Positions 1 to 6,636 of a stretch of 11,945 nucleotides of DNA are shown piece after piece. Position 1 is the stretch's first letter. Each line of letters opens with the position of its first letter. Source of the DNA: an uncultured bacterium (GTDB taxonomy: Bacteria > Actinomycetota > Coriobacteriia > Coriobacteriales > Coriobacteriaceae); assembly GCA_905216175.1 (NCBI GenBank), contig CAJMSV010000052.1, forward strand, positions 1 through 11,945. The letters run 5' to 3'. The translations under genes were made by a program, and so were the position numbers. Under the pieces are notes generated by a model that did not search any database, was not told the DNA's origin, and saw nothing but the letters and a program-made list of their open reading frames with translations.

Positions 1-339
1 CCGGGCGGCGGCGTCCTGGTCTTCCTGGGCGTCCTCGGTGAGCTGCGCGCCGCGGAGCATGGCGAGGATGAGCGCTGCCAAGCGGTGTGCGTCCTCGACG
101 GTCTCGCCGGTGATGAGGTCGGCCATGATGGCGGCGCTGGCCTGGCTGATGGCGCAGCCGTGCCCGGTAAACGAGGCGTCCTCGATTACATCGTTCTCGA
201 CACGCAGCTGCAAGGTGAGCTCGTCGACACAGCTGGGGTTGATGCCGTCGTGCTCATGCGTGGGGGCATCCATCTCGTACTTATAGTCGGGGTGCGAGTT
301 GTGCTCCATAAACGTGGTGGAGGTGTACAGATTACCCAT
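1..339 (-). CDS. sufU: SufU-type Fe-S assembly / sulfurtransferase protein (partial, C-terminus off window)
   Basis: SufU accepts persulfide sulfur from SufS through a zinc-bound cysteine and feeds the SufBCD scaffold in the cytoplasm. The 113 visible residues start MGNLYTSTTFMEHN and contain NPSCVDEL and GHGCAISQAS. These match the family's first two zinc-ligand regions (Cys-x-Asp, then Cys); the third cysteine lies beyond the left edge. The family motif is normally NPxCGD, so the Gly after the Cys is replaced by Val here. The chosen ATG (339-337) overlaps the end of sufS by 8 nt, with a GGAG about 9 nt upstream inside sufS; an internal ATG (MEHNSH) is a possible alternative. It is the last visible gene of the suf operon, next to its partner desulfurase as usual in Gram-positives. 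The family call is firm from motifs and context; full length cannot be judged. Confidence 0.93.
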   Translation of the reverse strand, partial: MGNLYTSTTFMEHNSHPDYKYEMDAPTHEHDGINPSCVDELTLQLRVENDVIEDASFTGHGCAISQASAAIMADLITGETVEDAHRLAALILAMLRGAQLTEDAQEDQDAAAR

Positions 340-1657
340 TGAACGTGCTCCAAACGTGATGCAGGCCGGCGATGAACTTGTCGATGTCGGCCTTGTCGTT
401 GTAGAAGGCCACGCTGGCGCGGCAGCAGGCAAGGTTCTCAACGCCCAGCCAGGTGAGCAGCGGCTGCGCGCAGTGGTGGCCGGCGCGGATGCAGACGCCG
501 TCCATGTCCATGATGCTCGCGACGTCGTGCGGGTGAATTCCCTTGACGTTATTGCTCACAACGCCGTGGTGGTTGTCCCAGTAGATGGAACCGATGATTT
601 GGACAAAGTCGAGCTGCATGAGTTCGCCCATCAGATAGTGGACGAGTGCCTGCTCGCGGGCCTGGATGTTCTCGTAACCCACCGTGTTGACCAGGTAATC
701 AAGGGCGGCGCCCGTGGCGAAGATGCCGGCGGCGTCCTGCGTGCCGGCCTCGAACTTCTCGGGGACGGGCGCCCAGACGGCGTCCTGCTCGGTGACCGAA
801 TCGATCATCTCGCCACCGGTGAGCATGGGTGGCATGGCGTTGAGCAGGTCCATTTTGCCCCACAGCACGCCAATGCCCATGGGACCCATGGCCTTGTGTG
901 CGCTAAAGGCAAAGAAGTCGGCGCCCAGGTCGGCCACATCGACCGGCATGTGCGGCAGCGACTGCGCGCCGTCGACGACCAGATAGCCGCCGTACTTGTG
1001 CACGAGCTTGCCGAGGTGCTTGACCGGGTTCTCAACGCCCAGGACGTTAGAGACCTGACCCACGGCCAAGATCTTGGTCTTGGGGCTCACCTTGGACAGA
1101 ACCTCCTCGGGCGTGAGCTGGCCGGTCTTGGTGGGGTAGAGGTAGACGAGCTTGGCGCCGGTCTCGCGGCAGACCTGCTGCCACGGAATCAGGTTGGAGT
1201 GGTGCTCCATGATGGTGATGACGACCTCGTCGCCCGGCTCGAGGACTGTGGGCGCAAAGCTCTTGGCGACCAGGTTGAGCGACTCGCTCGTGTTGCGGGT
1301 GAAGACGACCTCGTTGGCCTGGGAAGCGCCGATGAGGTCGGCGATCTGCTGGCGCACCTTCGCGATGGCCTCGGTGGCCTCGACGGACAGCGAGTAAAGG
1401 CCGCGCAGGGGGTTGGCGTTCATGCGCTGGTAGAAGTCGCGCTCGGCGTCGAGCACGCAGGCGGGGCGCTGCGCGGTGGCGGCGCTATCGAGGAAGGCGA
1501 TCTCGGGGTGCTGCTGGAACAGCGGGAACTGTGCCTTGTAGGGATTGGTCTCGATGTCGACGGTAGGCCAGCCGCGCGAGGCCTCGTCGCTGGCGTCGAG
1601 CTCCATGGGCTCGGGGGCAGTACAGGTATCGCATTTAACGTGCTCGGTGTCGATCAT
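332..1657 (-). CDS. sufS: SufS group II cysteine desulfurase
   Basis: This PLP enzyme converts cysteine to alanine and passes the sulfur as persulfide to SufU. The protein is 441 aa. Visible hallmarks are ITIMEHHSN (His152/153, PLP stacking region), VVDGAQSLPH (Asp229, Gln232), SAHKAMGPMG (Lys255, PLP Schiff base), and RAGHHCAQPL (Cys396, persulfide-forming) followed by CRAS with its conserved Arg. All catalytic residues are intact. It is somewhat longer than the usual ~405-415 aa because of an N-terminal extension of about 35-40 residues before the fold starts near NPYKAQFP. The extension carries a Cys9-x-x-Cys12 pair (KCDTC). The start is supported by a 4-nt ATGA overlap with the sufD stop and a GAGGAG ribosome site just upstream. 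Its 3' end overlaps sufU by 8 nt, so translation of sufD, sufS and sufU is probably coupled. Confidence 0.97.
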   Translation of the reverse strand: MIDTEHVKCDTCTAPEPMELDASDEASRGWPTVDIETNPYKAQFPLFQQHPEIAFLDSAATAQRPACVLDAERDFYQRMNANPLRGLYSLSVEATEAIAKVRQQIADLIGASQANEVVFTRNTSESLNLVAKSFAPTVLEPGDEVVITIMEHHSNLIPWQQVCRETGAKLVYLYPTKTGQLTPEEVLSKVSPKTKILAVGQVSNVLGVENPVKHLGKLVHKYGGYLVVDGAQSLPHMPVDVADLGADFFAFSAHKAMGPMGIGVLWGKMDLLNAMPPMLTGGEMIDSVTEQDAVWAPVPEKFEAGTQDAAGIFATGAALDYLVNTVGYENIQAREQALVHYLMGELMQLDFVQIIGSIYWDNHHGVVSNNVKGIHPHDVASIMDMDGVCIRAGHHCAQPLLTWLGVENLACCRASVAFYNDKADIDKFIAGLHHVWSTFNG

Positions 1658-2925
1658 GCGAGCTCCTCTTCAAAGTTGTCGATCAAGTTGTTGCCCAGAC
1701 GGACGACGGCGGCGCGGGTGCGCTCGTCGGTGGCGGAAAGCGCGGCGTCCTCCAGCTTGGCACGGATGAACAGGTCCTCGGCGGCGTTTTGGTCAAGGCC
1801 GCGGCAGGCGAGGTAGAACAGCTGCTCGTCGCGGACGTGGCCGATGGTGGCGCCGTGGTTGCCGGCAACGTCGTCCTCGTCGCAGAGGATGACGGGGACG
1901 GTCTTGTTGTCGACGCCCTTGTTGGCCAAGAGCACCGTCTCGCGCTCGGTGCCGGTTGCGCCCTTGCAACCGTGCACGAGGTCGATGGTGCCACGGTAGA
2001 CCTTCTTGGACGTGCCAGTCAGCACGCCGTTGGCGTCGATCTCACACTCGGTCTTGCGGCCGCGGTGGCGCAGCTCGTAGTTAAAGTCGCGCACCTGCTC
2101 GCGGGCGCCCAGGTAATCGGTATCGATCGTCACCTTGGCGGTATCGCCCAGCAGGTCGCCGGCAAGGCCGGTGGCGCTGGCGCCAGCACCCAGGACGGTG
2201 TGCTGCACGTTGACGCGCGCGCCCTCGTCCAGGAACAGGCCGGTGTCGTCGAGCGCGATCCAGCTATCGTCGAGCGTCTGCGTGCAGGTCACGTTGACGG
2301 TGGCGTACTCGTGGGCGCACACGCGTAGCGCGGAGCCCACGACGCCTTGGCCGGCAACGGGGGAGTCCAGGGCTATGCGCAGGTCGAGCGTTGCCTGCGG
2401 ACGGGCGACGACATCGATGGCGGCGATGGCCGCGGCAGCGTCGACGCCACTCACGCGCACGGTAACCGTGGCGTGCTTGTATGCGGGCACATCGATGCCG
2501 ACGCGCTTGCTGGCGTGGTCGGCCAGGTAGGTGTAGGTAGCCTCGCCCATGCCAGTCTCGAAGGCCTCGGCAGGGGAGAGCTCCTCCTCGAGCTTGATGG
2601 CGCCGGCCTGGTAGATGGAGGTGGCGGGCACGTCGAGCTCGGTCTCGGGCGTGATGCGGGCGCGGTCGGCGGCGTCGCCGGGGGCGGAGGCGCGGCGCTC
2701 GGGGAAGCGCTCGGCCATGGTGTCCCTGGCGGCTTCGAACGCGTCTGCCACGCCAGTAAACTGCTCGTCCAAGCCCTCGACCTCAACGGCCTCGGTGGGA
2801 GCGGCGGCAAGCTCGTCAGAGAGCTCGAGCTTGGTCTGAGTCATCTTCAGCCAGCCCCAAGTGGCGGCCGGCATCGCGTTGACCTGCTCAAGGGCGGTAG
2901 CAGCGGTGTTCGTGGTCTGTTTCAT
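1654..2925 (-). CDS. sufD: SufD, Fe-S scaffold subunit
   Basis: SufD pairs with SufB in the SufBC2D scaffold that builds Fe-S clusters with ATP hydrolysis by SufC. The protein is 423 aa starting MKQTTNTAATALEQVN. The N-terminal ~130 residues are variable and Glu/Ala-rich. The rest is the SufB/D beta-helix core, including VRDFNYELRHRGRKTECEI, the YRGTIDLVHGCKGATGTE stretch and the C-terminal GNHGATIGHV motif. His357 there aligns by motif with the functionally important His360 of E. coli SufD. The ATG (2925-2923) overlaps the sufB stop by one base (TAATG), and an AAGGAGTGA ribosome site lies inside the end of sufB. The TGA stop overlaps the sufS ATG by 4 nt. The open frame extends far upstream of this ATG, but that part is antisense-frame noise within sufB. 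Confidence 0.95.
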   Translation of the reverse strand: MKQTTNTAATALEQVNAMPAATWGWLKMTQTKLELSDELAAAPTEAVEVEGLDEQFTGVADAFEAARDTMAERFPERRASAPGDAADRARITPETELDVPATSIYQAGAIKLEEELSPAEAFETGMGEATYTYLADHASKRVGIDVPAYKHATVTVRVSGVDAAAAIAAIDVVARPQATLDLRIALDSPVAGQGVVGSALRVCAHEYATVNVTCTQTLDDSWIALDDTGLFLDEGARVNVQHTVLGAGASATGLAGDLLGDTAKVTIDTDYLGAREQVRDFNYELRHRGRKTECEIDANGVLTGTSKKVYRGTIDLVHGCKGATGTERETVLLANKGVDNKTVPVILCDEDDVAGNHGATIGHVRDEQLFYLACRGLDQNAAEDLFIRAKLEDAALSATDERTRAAVVRLGNNLIDNFEEELA

Positions 2926-4337
2926 TATCCGATCACTCCTTCCATCTCGAGCTTGATCAGGTTGTTCATCTCGACGGCGTACTCCAGCGGCAGCTCCTTG
3001 GAGACCGGGTTGGCAAAGCCGTTGACGATCATGGTACGGGCCTCTTCCTCCGAGATACCGCGGCTCATCAGGTAGAACACCTTGTCGTCGCCGATGCGGC
3101 CGATGGTGGCCTCGTGGCCGATGTCGACGTTCTTGGCGCGGATGTCCATGGCCGGAATAGTGTCGGAGCGGCTTTGGTCGTCGAGCATCAGCGACTGGCA
3201 GCTCACGGTTGCCTTGGAGCCCTCGGCCTTGGGTGTCGCCACGATAGAGCTGCGGAAGGTCTGGATGCCGCCGCTCTTGGAGATGCCCTTGGTCTCGACG
3301 GTTGCCGAGGTCTCGGGCGCGTTGAGCACGACCTTGCAGCCGGTGTCGAGGTTCTGGCCGGCGCCGGCAAAGGTAATGCCGGTAAAGCTCGAGCGGGCGC
3401 GGCGGCCGTTGAGCACGCTCATGGGGTAGAGGTAGCCCACGTGGCTGCCGAAGGAGCCGCTGATCCACTCGATGTCGCCGTCCTCGTCCACGCGCGCACG
3501 CTTGGTGTTGAGGTTGTACATGTTCTTGGACCAGTTCTCGATGGTCGAGTAGCGCAGGTGCGCACGCTTGCCCACAAAGAGCTCGACGGCGCCGGCGTGG
3601 AGGTTGGCCACGTTGTACTTGGGCGCGGAGCAACCCTCAATGAAGTGCAGGTCGGCATCGTCCTCTACGATGATGAGCGTGTGCTCAAACTGGCCGGCGC
3701 CCTTGGCGTTGAGGCGGAAGTAGCTCTGCAGCGGGAAGTCGAGCTTGGTGCCCTTGGGCACGTAGACAAATGAGCCGCCCGACCATACGGCGCCGTGCAG
3801 GGCCGCAAACTTGTGGTCGGTGGGCGGGATGAGCGTCATAAACTTCTCGTGGATGAGCGGCTCCCACTGCGGATCGTGCAGGGCCTCCTCGATGCCGGAG
3901 TAGACGATGCCCATCTTGGACGCCGTGTCCTGCATGTTGTGGTAGACGAGCTCGGAATCGTACTGCGCGCCGACGCCCGCCAGGTAGCTGCGCTCGGCAT
4001 CGGGGATACCCAGGCGCTCAAAGGTGTTCTTGATGTCGTCGGGCACCGACTCCCAGTCGTGCTTTTGGTCGGTGTTGGGCTTGACGTAGGTGACGATGTT
4101 GTCCATGTCTAGGCCCTCGATGGAGGGGCCCCACGTCGGATCGGGGAAGCGGTTGAAGATCTCGAGGGACTTGAGGCGCAGGTCGAGCATCCACTGCGGC
4201 TCGTCCTTCTTGGCGCTGATCTCGCACACGATGTCGGGCGTGATGCCGGCGTCGAGGCGCTCGAATCCCTCCTCGCCATAGGTGAAGTCGTAGAGGCTGC
4301 GGTCGATGTCCGCGACCTCGGTGCGGTTCTTGGTCAT
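2925..4337 (-). CDS. sufB: SufB, Fe-S scaffold core subunit
   Basis: SufB is the central scaffold on which nascent Fe-S clusters form. The protein is 470 aa, normal for the family. Diagnostic stretches are WSGGSFVYVPKGTKLDFPLQ (residues about 185-204), FIEGCSAP with Cys236, RYSTIENWSKNMYNL, and the C-terminal SCQSLMLDDQS (Cys380) followed 28 residues later by DIGHEATIGRI (His408, Glu409). The Cys/His spacing equals that of E. coli SufB Cys405/His433, so the active-site geometry looks conserved. The start lies 12 nt after the sufC stop with an AAAGGGG ribosome site between them. It shares one base with sufD. The order C-B-D-S-U differs from the Bacillus order C-D-S-U-B, in which sufB sits at the end. 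Confidence 0.98.
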   Translation of the reverse strand: MTKNRTEVADIDRSLYDFTYGEEGFERLDAGITPDIVCEISAKKDEPQWMLDLRLKSLEIFNRFPDPTWGPSIEGLDMDNIVTYVKPNTDQKHDWESVPDDIKNTFERLGIPDAERSYLAGVGAQYDSELVYHNMQDTASKMGIVYSGIEEALHDPQWEPLIHEKFMTLIPPTDHKFAALHGAVWSGGSFVYVPKGTKLDFPLQSYFRLNAKGAGQFEHTLIIVEDDADLHFIEGCSAPKYNVANLHAGAVELFVGKRAHLRYSTIENWSKNMYNLNTKRARVDEDGDIEWISGSFGSHVGYLYPMSVLNGRRARSSFTGITFAGAGQNLDTGCKVVLNAPETSATVETKGISKSGGIQTFRSSIVATPKAEGSKATVSCQSLMLDDQSRSDTIPAMDIRAKNVDIGHEATIGRIGDDKVFYLMSRGISEEEARTMIVNGFANPVSKELPLEYAVEMNNLIKLEMEGVIG

Positions 4338-4349
4338 TGCATCGCCCCT

Positions 4350-5150
4350 TTACGCCTGCTGCTCGGCAGCGGCGGCCTCGGCCTGGGCGCGCTGCTCGGC
4401 GGCCTCGCGCTCGAAGGTCTCAAAGCCGTTCTTGTCGATCCAGGGGATGAGCGAGGCGTCGTCCTCGCGCACGATATGGCCCTTGACCATAACGTGGACG
4501 CGGTCGACATCCAGGTGCTCCAGGATGCGCGTGTTGTGCGTGATGATGAGCATGGAACCGTCGCAGCTCTTGCGGTAGGCATCCATGCCGTGGCTGACGG
4601 TGGACAGGGCGTCGACGTCCAGGCCGGAGTCGGTTTCGTCCAGGATGGCGAGCTTGGGCTGCAGCAGCAGAAGCTGGAGCATCTCGACCTTCTTCTTCTC
4701 GCCGCCCGAGAAGCCTACGCCCAACTCGCGGTTGAGGTAGGCGGTATCCATGTTGAGCTCGGCCGCGAGCTCCTTGACGCGACGGCGGAACTCCTTGCCC
4801 TTCATCTCCAGGCCGGGGCGGCCGGCGATGCTGGCGCGCAAAAAGCTCGACAGCGGCACGCCCGGGATCTCGACTGGGGCCTGGAAGCTCAGGAACAGGC
4901 CGGCGCGCGAGCGCTTGTCGGTGGTGAGCTCGGTGATGTCCTGGCCGTCAAAGACGATGCGGCCGTCATTGACGGTATAGACGGGGTCGCCCATGGCCAG
5001 GTGGCCAAGGGTGGATTTGCCGGCGCCGTTGGGGCCCATCAGCACGTGGGTCTCGCCGGCGGCGACGTTAAGGTTGACGTTGTGGAGGATGGTCTTCTCG
5101 TCCACGGAGGCGGTGAGACCTTCGATGGAAAGCAGCGGATTTGCGCTCAT
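4350..5150 (-). CDS. sufC: SufC, ABC-type ATPase of the SUF complex
   Basis: SufC is the soluble ABC ATPase that drives conformational change of SufB-SufD. It shows Walker A GPNGAGKST, the SufC-type Q-loop region SFQAPVEIPGV, the signature FSGGEKKK, Walker B LAILDETDSGLD and the H-loop ITHN. It has no membrane segments. The protein is 266 aa from the ATG at 5150 (MSANPLLSIEG), which has an AGAGGGA ribosome site 5 nt upstream. An in-frame ATG ten codons earlier (5180) has no ribosome site and is unlikely. The C-terminal ~20 residues form a Glu/Ala/Gln-rich tail beyond the usual end. It is the first gene of the suf operon, facing the divergently transcribed Rrf2 gene. Confidence 0.97.
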   Translation of the reverse strand: MSANPLLSIEGLTASVDEKTILHNVNLNVAAGETHVLMGPNGAGKSTLGHLAMGDPVYTVNDGRIVFDGQDITELTTDKRSRAGLFLSFQAPVEIPGVPLSSFLRASIAGRPGLEMKGKEFRRRVKELAAELNMDTAYLNRELGVGFSGGEKKKVEMLQLLLLQPKLAILDETDSGLDVDALSTVSHGMDAYRKSCDGSMLIITHNTRILEHLDVDRVHVMVKGHIVREDDASLIPWIDKNGFETFEREAAEQRAQAEAAAAEQQA

Positions 5151-5214
5151 GCTGTCCCTCTCTGTATATGGTGTACTCATAGGTGTACTAAACCCTAGGA
5201 ATCTTCTCGGAATA

Positions 5215-5242
5215 AAGTTACTATGGGTTCGGCGTTAGTCAA
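5215..5242 (-). promoter_or_regulatory. Candidate suf operon promoter
   Basis: Read on the minus strand, TTGACT (5242-5237) is followed after 16 bp by TAACTT (5220-5215). The -35 is a good match (5/6) and the -10 a moderate one (3/6). Transcription would start near 5208, giving a leader of about 58 nt before the sufC ATG at 5150. The leader carries a direct repeat of AGTACACC. This is the best sigma70-like pair found between sufC and the regulator, but the start site is inferred. Confidence 0.45.
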
Positions 5243-5258
5243 GGGAAAACCCGACTAA
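5235..5258. repeat. 24-bp inverted repeat overlapping the suf -35 box
   Basis: TTAGTC (5235-5240) and GACTAA (5253-5258) are exact inverted arms. Inside them GGG and CCC can also pair around AAAA if two bases are bulged. The element covers the candidate suf -35 hexamer, so a bound protein would block RNA polymerase. Its half-site differs from the TGGGACAA elements nearby, which suggests a second regulator; the identity of that regulator is unknown. A transcribed hairpin is less likely because it lies upstream of the inferred start. Confidence 0.5.
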
Positions 5259-5279
5259 TCCACTCGACTTTTCAAATTC

Positions 5280-5310
5280 TGGGACAAAATAACCTGTTGT
5301 GTTTGTCCCA
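5280..5310. promoter_or_regulatory. 31-bp operator-like element, copy 1
   Basis: TGGGACAAA (5280-5288) and TTTGTCCCA (5302-5310) form exact 9-bp arms around a 13-bp spacer containing ATAACC. The element matches the reverse complement of 5324-5354 at 27 of 31 positions by hand alignment. It lies upstream of the Rrf2 start (5375) and about 40 bp upstream of the suf -35. It is a probable binding site for the adjacent Rrf2 regulator; this assignment rests on position, symmetry and duplication only. Confidence 0.7.
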
Positions 5311-5323
5311 CTTACTTAAGATT

Positions 5324-5354
5324 TGGGACAAACAAATCTGGTTATGTTGTCCCA
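5324..5354. promoter_or_regulatory. 31-bp operator-like element, copy 2 (opposite orientation)
   Basis: TGGGACAA (5324-5331) and TTGTCCCA (5347-5354) are exact 8-bp arms around 15 bp containing GGTTAT. The centre is 44 bp from the centre of copy 1, roughly four helical turns, so two dimers could sit on the same DNA face. The element ends 20 bp before the Rrf2 ATG, where it would overlap the regulator's own promoter or start. It is consistent with autoregulation. Confidence 0.7.
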
Positions 5355-5374
5355 GGAACGATGGGAGGGTAGGT

Positions 5375-5806
5375 ATGCTCATTTCTTCCAAGGGCCGCTA
5401 TGCCCTCCGGCTGATGATCTACATCGCGGCGCTCGGTGACGCCGAGGGCAAGATTGCCTTGCGCGAGGTTGCCGACCGTGAGCATATCTCGCAAAAGTAT
5501 TTGGAGCAGCTGGTTCGTCCGCTTATGAAGGCGGGCCTGCTTAAGAGCGTGCGCGGCAAGGGCGGCGGCTACATGATGGCCAAGGACCCGGCCGAGGTGC
5601 GTGCTGGCGACATCCTGCGCGCCGTCGAGGGCAGCACGGCTCCGGTGGCGTGCGACGGCATCGACAACAGCTGCGCCCGCAGTGATCTGTGCTCGACCGT
5701 CAAGTTCTGGCGCGGTCTGGACGACGTGATCGAAAAGTACGTCGACGGCGTGACGTTGGCCGACTTGGCCGCCGTCCCCGAGATCAACTTTGACATTAAG
5801 CTGTAG
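5375..5806 (+). CDS. Rrf2-family Fe-S-type transcriptional regulator
   Basis: This is a 143-aa winged-helix regulator of the Rrf2 family (IscR, NsrR, CymR relatives). The N-terminus MLISSKGRYALRLMIYIA and the helix-turn-helix with wing (ISQKYLEQLVRPLMKAGLLKS, then RGKGGGY) are typical. Three cysteines (Cys93, Cys100, Cys106; C-x6-C-x5-C) sit in the position where IscR binds its [2Fe-2S] cluster (C-x5-C-x5-C), so cluster sensing is likely but not proven. The ATG at 5375 has a GGGAGGG ribosome site 5 nt upstream. Being divergent from sufCBDSU and next to paired operator-like repeats, it is the natural regulator of the suf operon and of itself. Two further genes follow after 8 nt and probably share its transcript. 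It is not the ArsR-like SufR found in many other Actinobacteria. Confidence 0.93.
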   Translation: MLISSKGRYALRLMIYIAALGDAEGKIALREVADREHISQKYLEQLVRPLMKAGLLKSVRGKGGGYMMAKDPAEVRAGDILRAVEGSTAPVACDGIDNSCARSDLCSTVKFWRGLDDVIEKYVDGVTLADLAAVPEINFDIKL

Positions 5807-5814
5807 GGCTGCAA

Positions 5815-6102
5815 ATGGCATCTCTCGACAAGGTGTATAAGCAAATTGAAGTTTTTGCTCGGGAGTGTGACGCCGAGAAGGTTGTGCTGTTTGGCTCCCG
5901 CGCTCGAGGTGACAACTTGCCTAAGAGCGATATTGACATCGCAGTAGCAGGTTGCCGGGATTTCGGCCGGTTGTCATATTTGATCGAGGAGCGTCTTGAT
6001 ACTCTTTTAGATGTAGATGTCGTCAATCTCGATGAGCCCTTATCGCAGCAATTGCTCGATGAAATTGCCAGGGATGGTGTGATTCTGTATGAAAAAATAT
6101 GA
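5815..6102 (+). CDS. MntA/HI0073-like minimal nucleotidyltransferase (putative antitoxin)
   Basis: A 95-aa protein with the polymerase-beta-type nucleotidyltransferase motif: Gly27-Ser28, ten residues, then Asp39-x-Asp41 (GSRARGDNLPKSDIDIAV), and a third acidic position near Asp68 (LDVDVVNLD). These are the metal-binding residues of the MNT family, and all are present. In characterised type VII toxin-antitoxin pairs, MntA transfers AMP from ATP to a tyrosine of the HEPN toxin and neutralises it. The ATG lies 8 nt after the Rrf2 stop with only a weak ribosome site (AGGG at the stop), so coupling to the regulator's translation is likely. The next gene overlaps by 14 nt. GC is visibly lower than in the suf genes (43% in 6001-6060 against 67% in 4561-4620, hand counts), compatible with horizontal acquisition. 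Confidence 0.88.
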   Translation: MASLDKVYKQIEVFARECDAEKVVLFGSRARGDNLPKSDIDIAVAGCRDFGRLSYLIEERLDTLLDVDVVNLDEPLSQQLLDEIARDGVILYEKI

Positions 6103-6508
6103 GAACTTTGCCAGCGCCTTGGCGAATCTTGAGGATGCGCCCAATCAGGATCTCAACAATGATTTTGTTCAGAGTGGATTGATTAATAAGTTCAATCTTC
6201 AATTTGAACTGAGCTGGAAGCTCCTTAAGCGTCTGCTCGAGTATGAAGGCGCCACGCTTGCCGCGTCGGGGTCTCCTCGTGCCATCTTGAAGGAGTCGTA
6301 CCGATTCTACGACTTTATTGATGAGGCGGCCTGGCTAGATATGCTCAGAGACCGCAATACGAACGTCCATATCTACGACAACAAGCTCGCTCAAGACTTG
6401 ATTCAGCGCATCTTGAACGTCTATATCCCCGCTTTCTGTCAGTTGAGGGACGGGCTGATGGAGCGATACGGCGAGCTTCTGATGGCGCCCGACGACCAGT
6501 TTGTTTAA
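6089..6508 (+). CDS. HEPN-fold HI0074-like partner of the nucleotidyltransferase (putative HepT-type toxin)
   Basis: A 139-aa, mostly helical protein of the nucleotidyltransferase substrate-binding (HI0074) type. Hallmarks are FELSWKLLKRLLEYEG (residues about 39-54), SPRAILKESYRFYDFID and the active-site stretch DMLRDRNTNVHIYD. The last contains Arg89-x4-His94-x-Tyr96, i.e. the RX4HXY motif. In HepT toxins, Arg/His form the RNase site and the Tyr is the residue AMPylated by MntA. Whether HI0074-branch members are active toxins is less certain than for HepT (DUF86) proteins, so activity is inferred from the intact motif. It starts inside the preceding gene (14-nt overlap), the tight coupling typical of these pairs. 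No terminator is evident after it. Confidence 0.85.
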   Translation: MKKYENFASALANLEDAPNQDLNNDFVQSGLINKFNLQFELSWKLLKRLLEYEGATLAASGSPRAILKESYRFYDFIDEAAWLDMLRDRNTNVHIYDNKLAQDLIQRILNVYIPAFCQLRDGLMERYGELLMAPDDQFV

Positions 6509-6523
6509 TTCCTTAAGATTTCG

Positions 6524-6566
6524 CGGAGGGTTGTTGCCGTTTACCGAGGGGTTGTTGTGCAACAAC
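6524..6566. repeat. TTGTTG repeat cluster and 16-bp palindrome upstream of the surface protein
   Basis: A 13-bp direct repeat, CGGAGGGTTGTTG (6524-6536) and CGAGGGGTTGTTG (6545-6557), has an exact 21-bp period (two helical turns). The second copy runs into the inverted arm CAACAAC, making GTTGTTGTGCAACAAC (6551-6566: 7-bp arms, 2-bp centre). A weak promoter may start within it (TTGTGC at 6555-6560, 17 bp, AATACT at 6578-6583). The arrangement looks like an operator of the surface-protein gene. It lacks a T-run, so it is not an intrinsic terminator. Confidence 0.55.
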
Positions 6567-6636
6567 GGGCGAGCTGCAATACTTATTTCTATCTTTGCAA
6601 ACTGCACTTTAACTATACCAATGCAAGGAGGATCTT

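Noticed and set aside
299..1816. 505-codon plus-strand open frame antisense to sufS
   Set aside because: Its translation is Val/Ala/Leu/Gly-rich low-information sequence mirroring high-GC codon bias of sufS on the other strand. The sufS frame has full motif support.
5151..5180. Earlier in-frame ATG for sufC (ten extra codons)
   Set aside because: No ribosome site precedes it, whereas the ATG at 5150 has AGAGGGA at good spacing and begins the normal SufC N-terminus.
5280..5354. Repeated TGGGACAA units as a mini CRISPR array
   Set aside because: Units are inverted, not direct, spacers are too short and there are no cas genes; operator pairs explain them better.
6551..6566. Palindrome as an intrinsic terminator of the toxin-antitoxin transcript
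   Set aside because: The stem is short and AT-rich and is followed by GGGCG, not a T-run; it fits an operator better.
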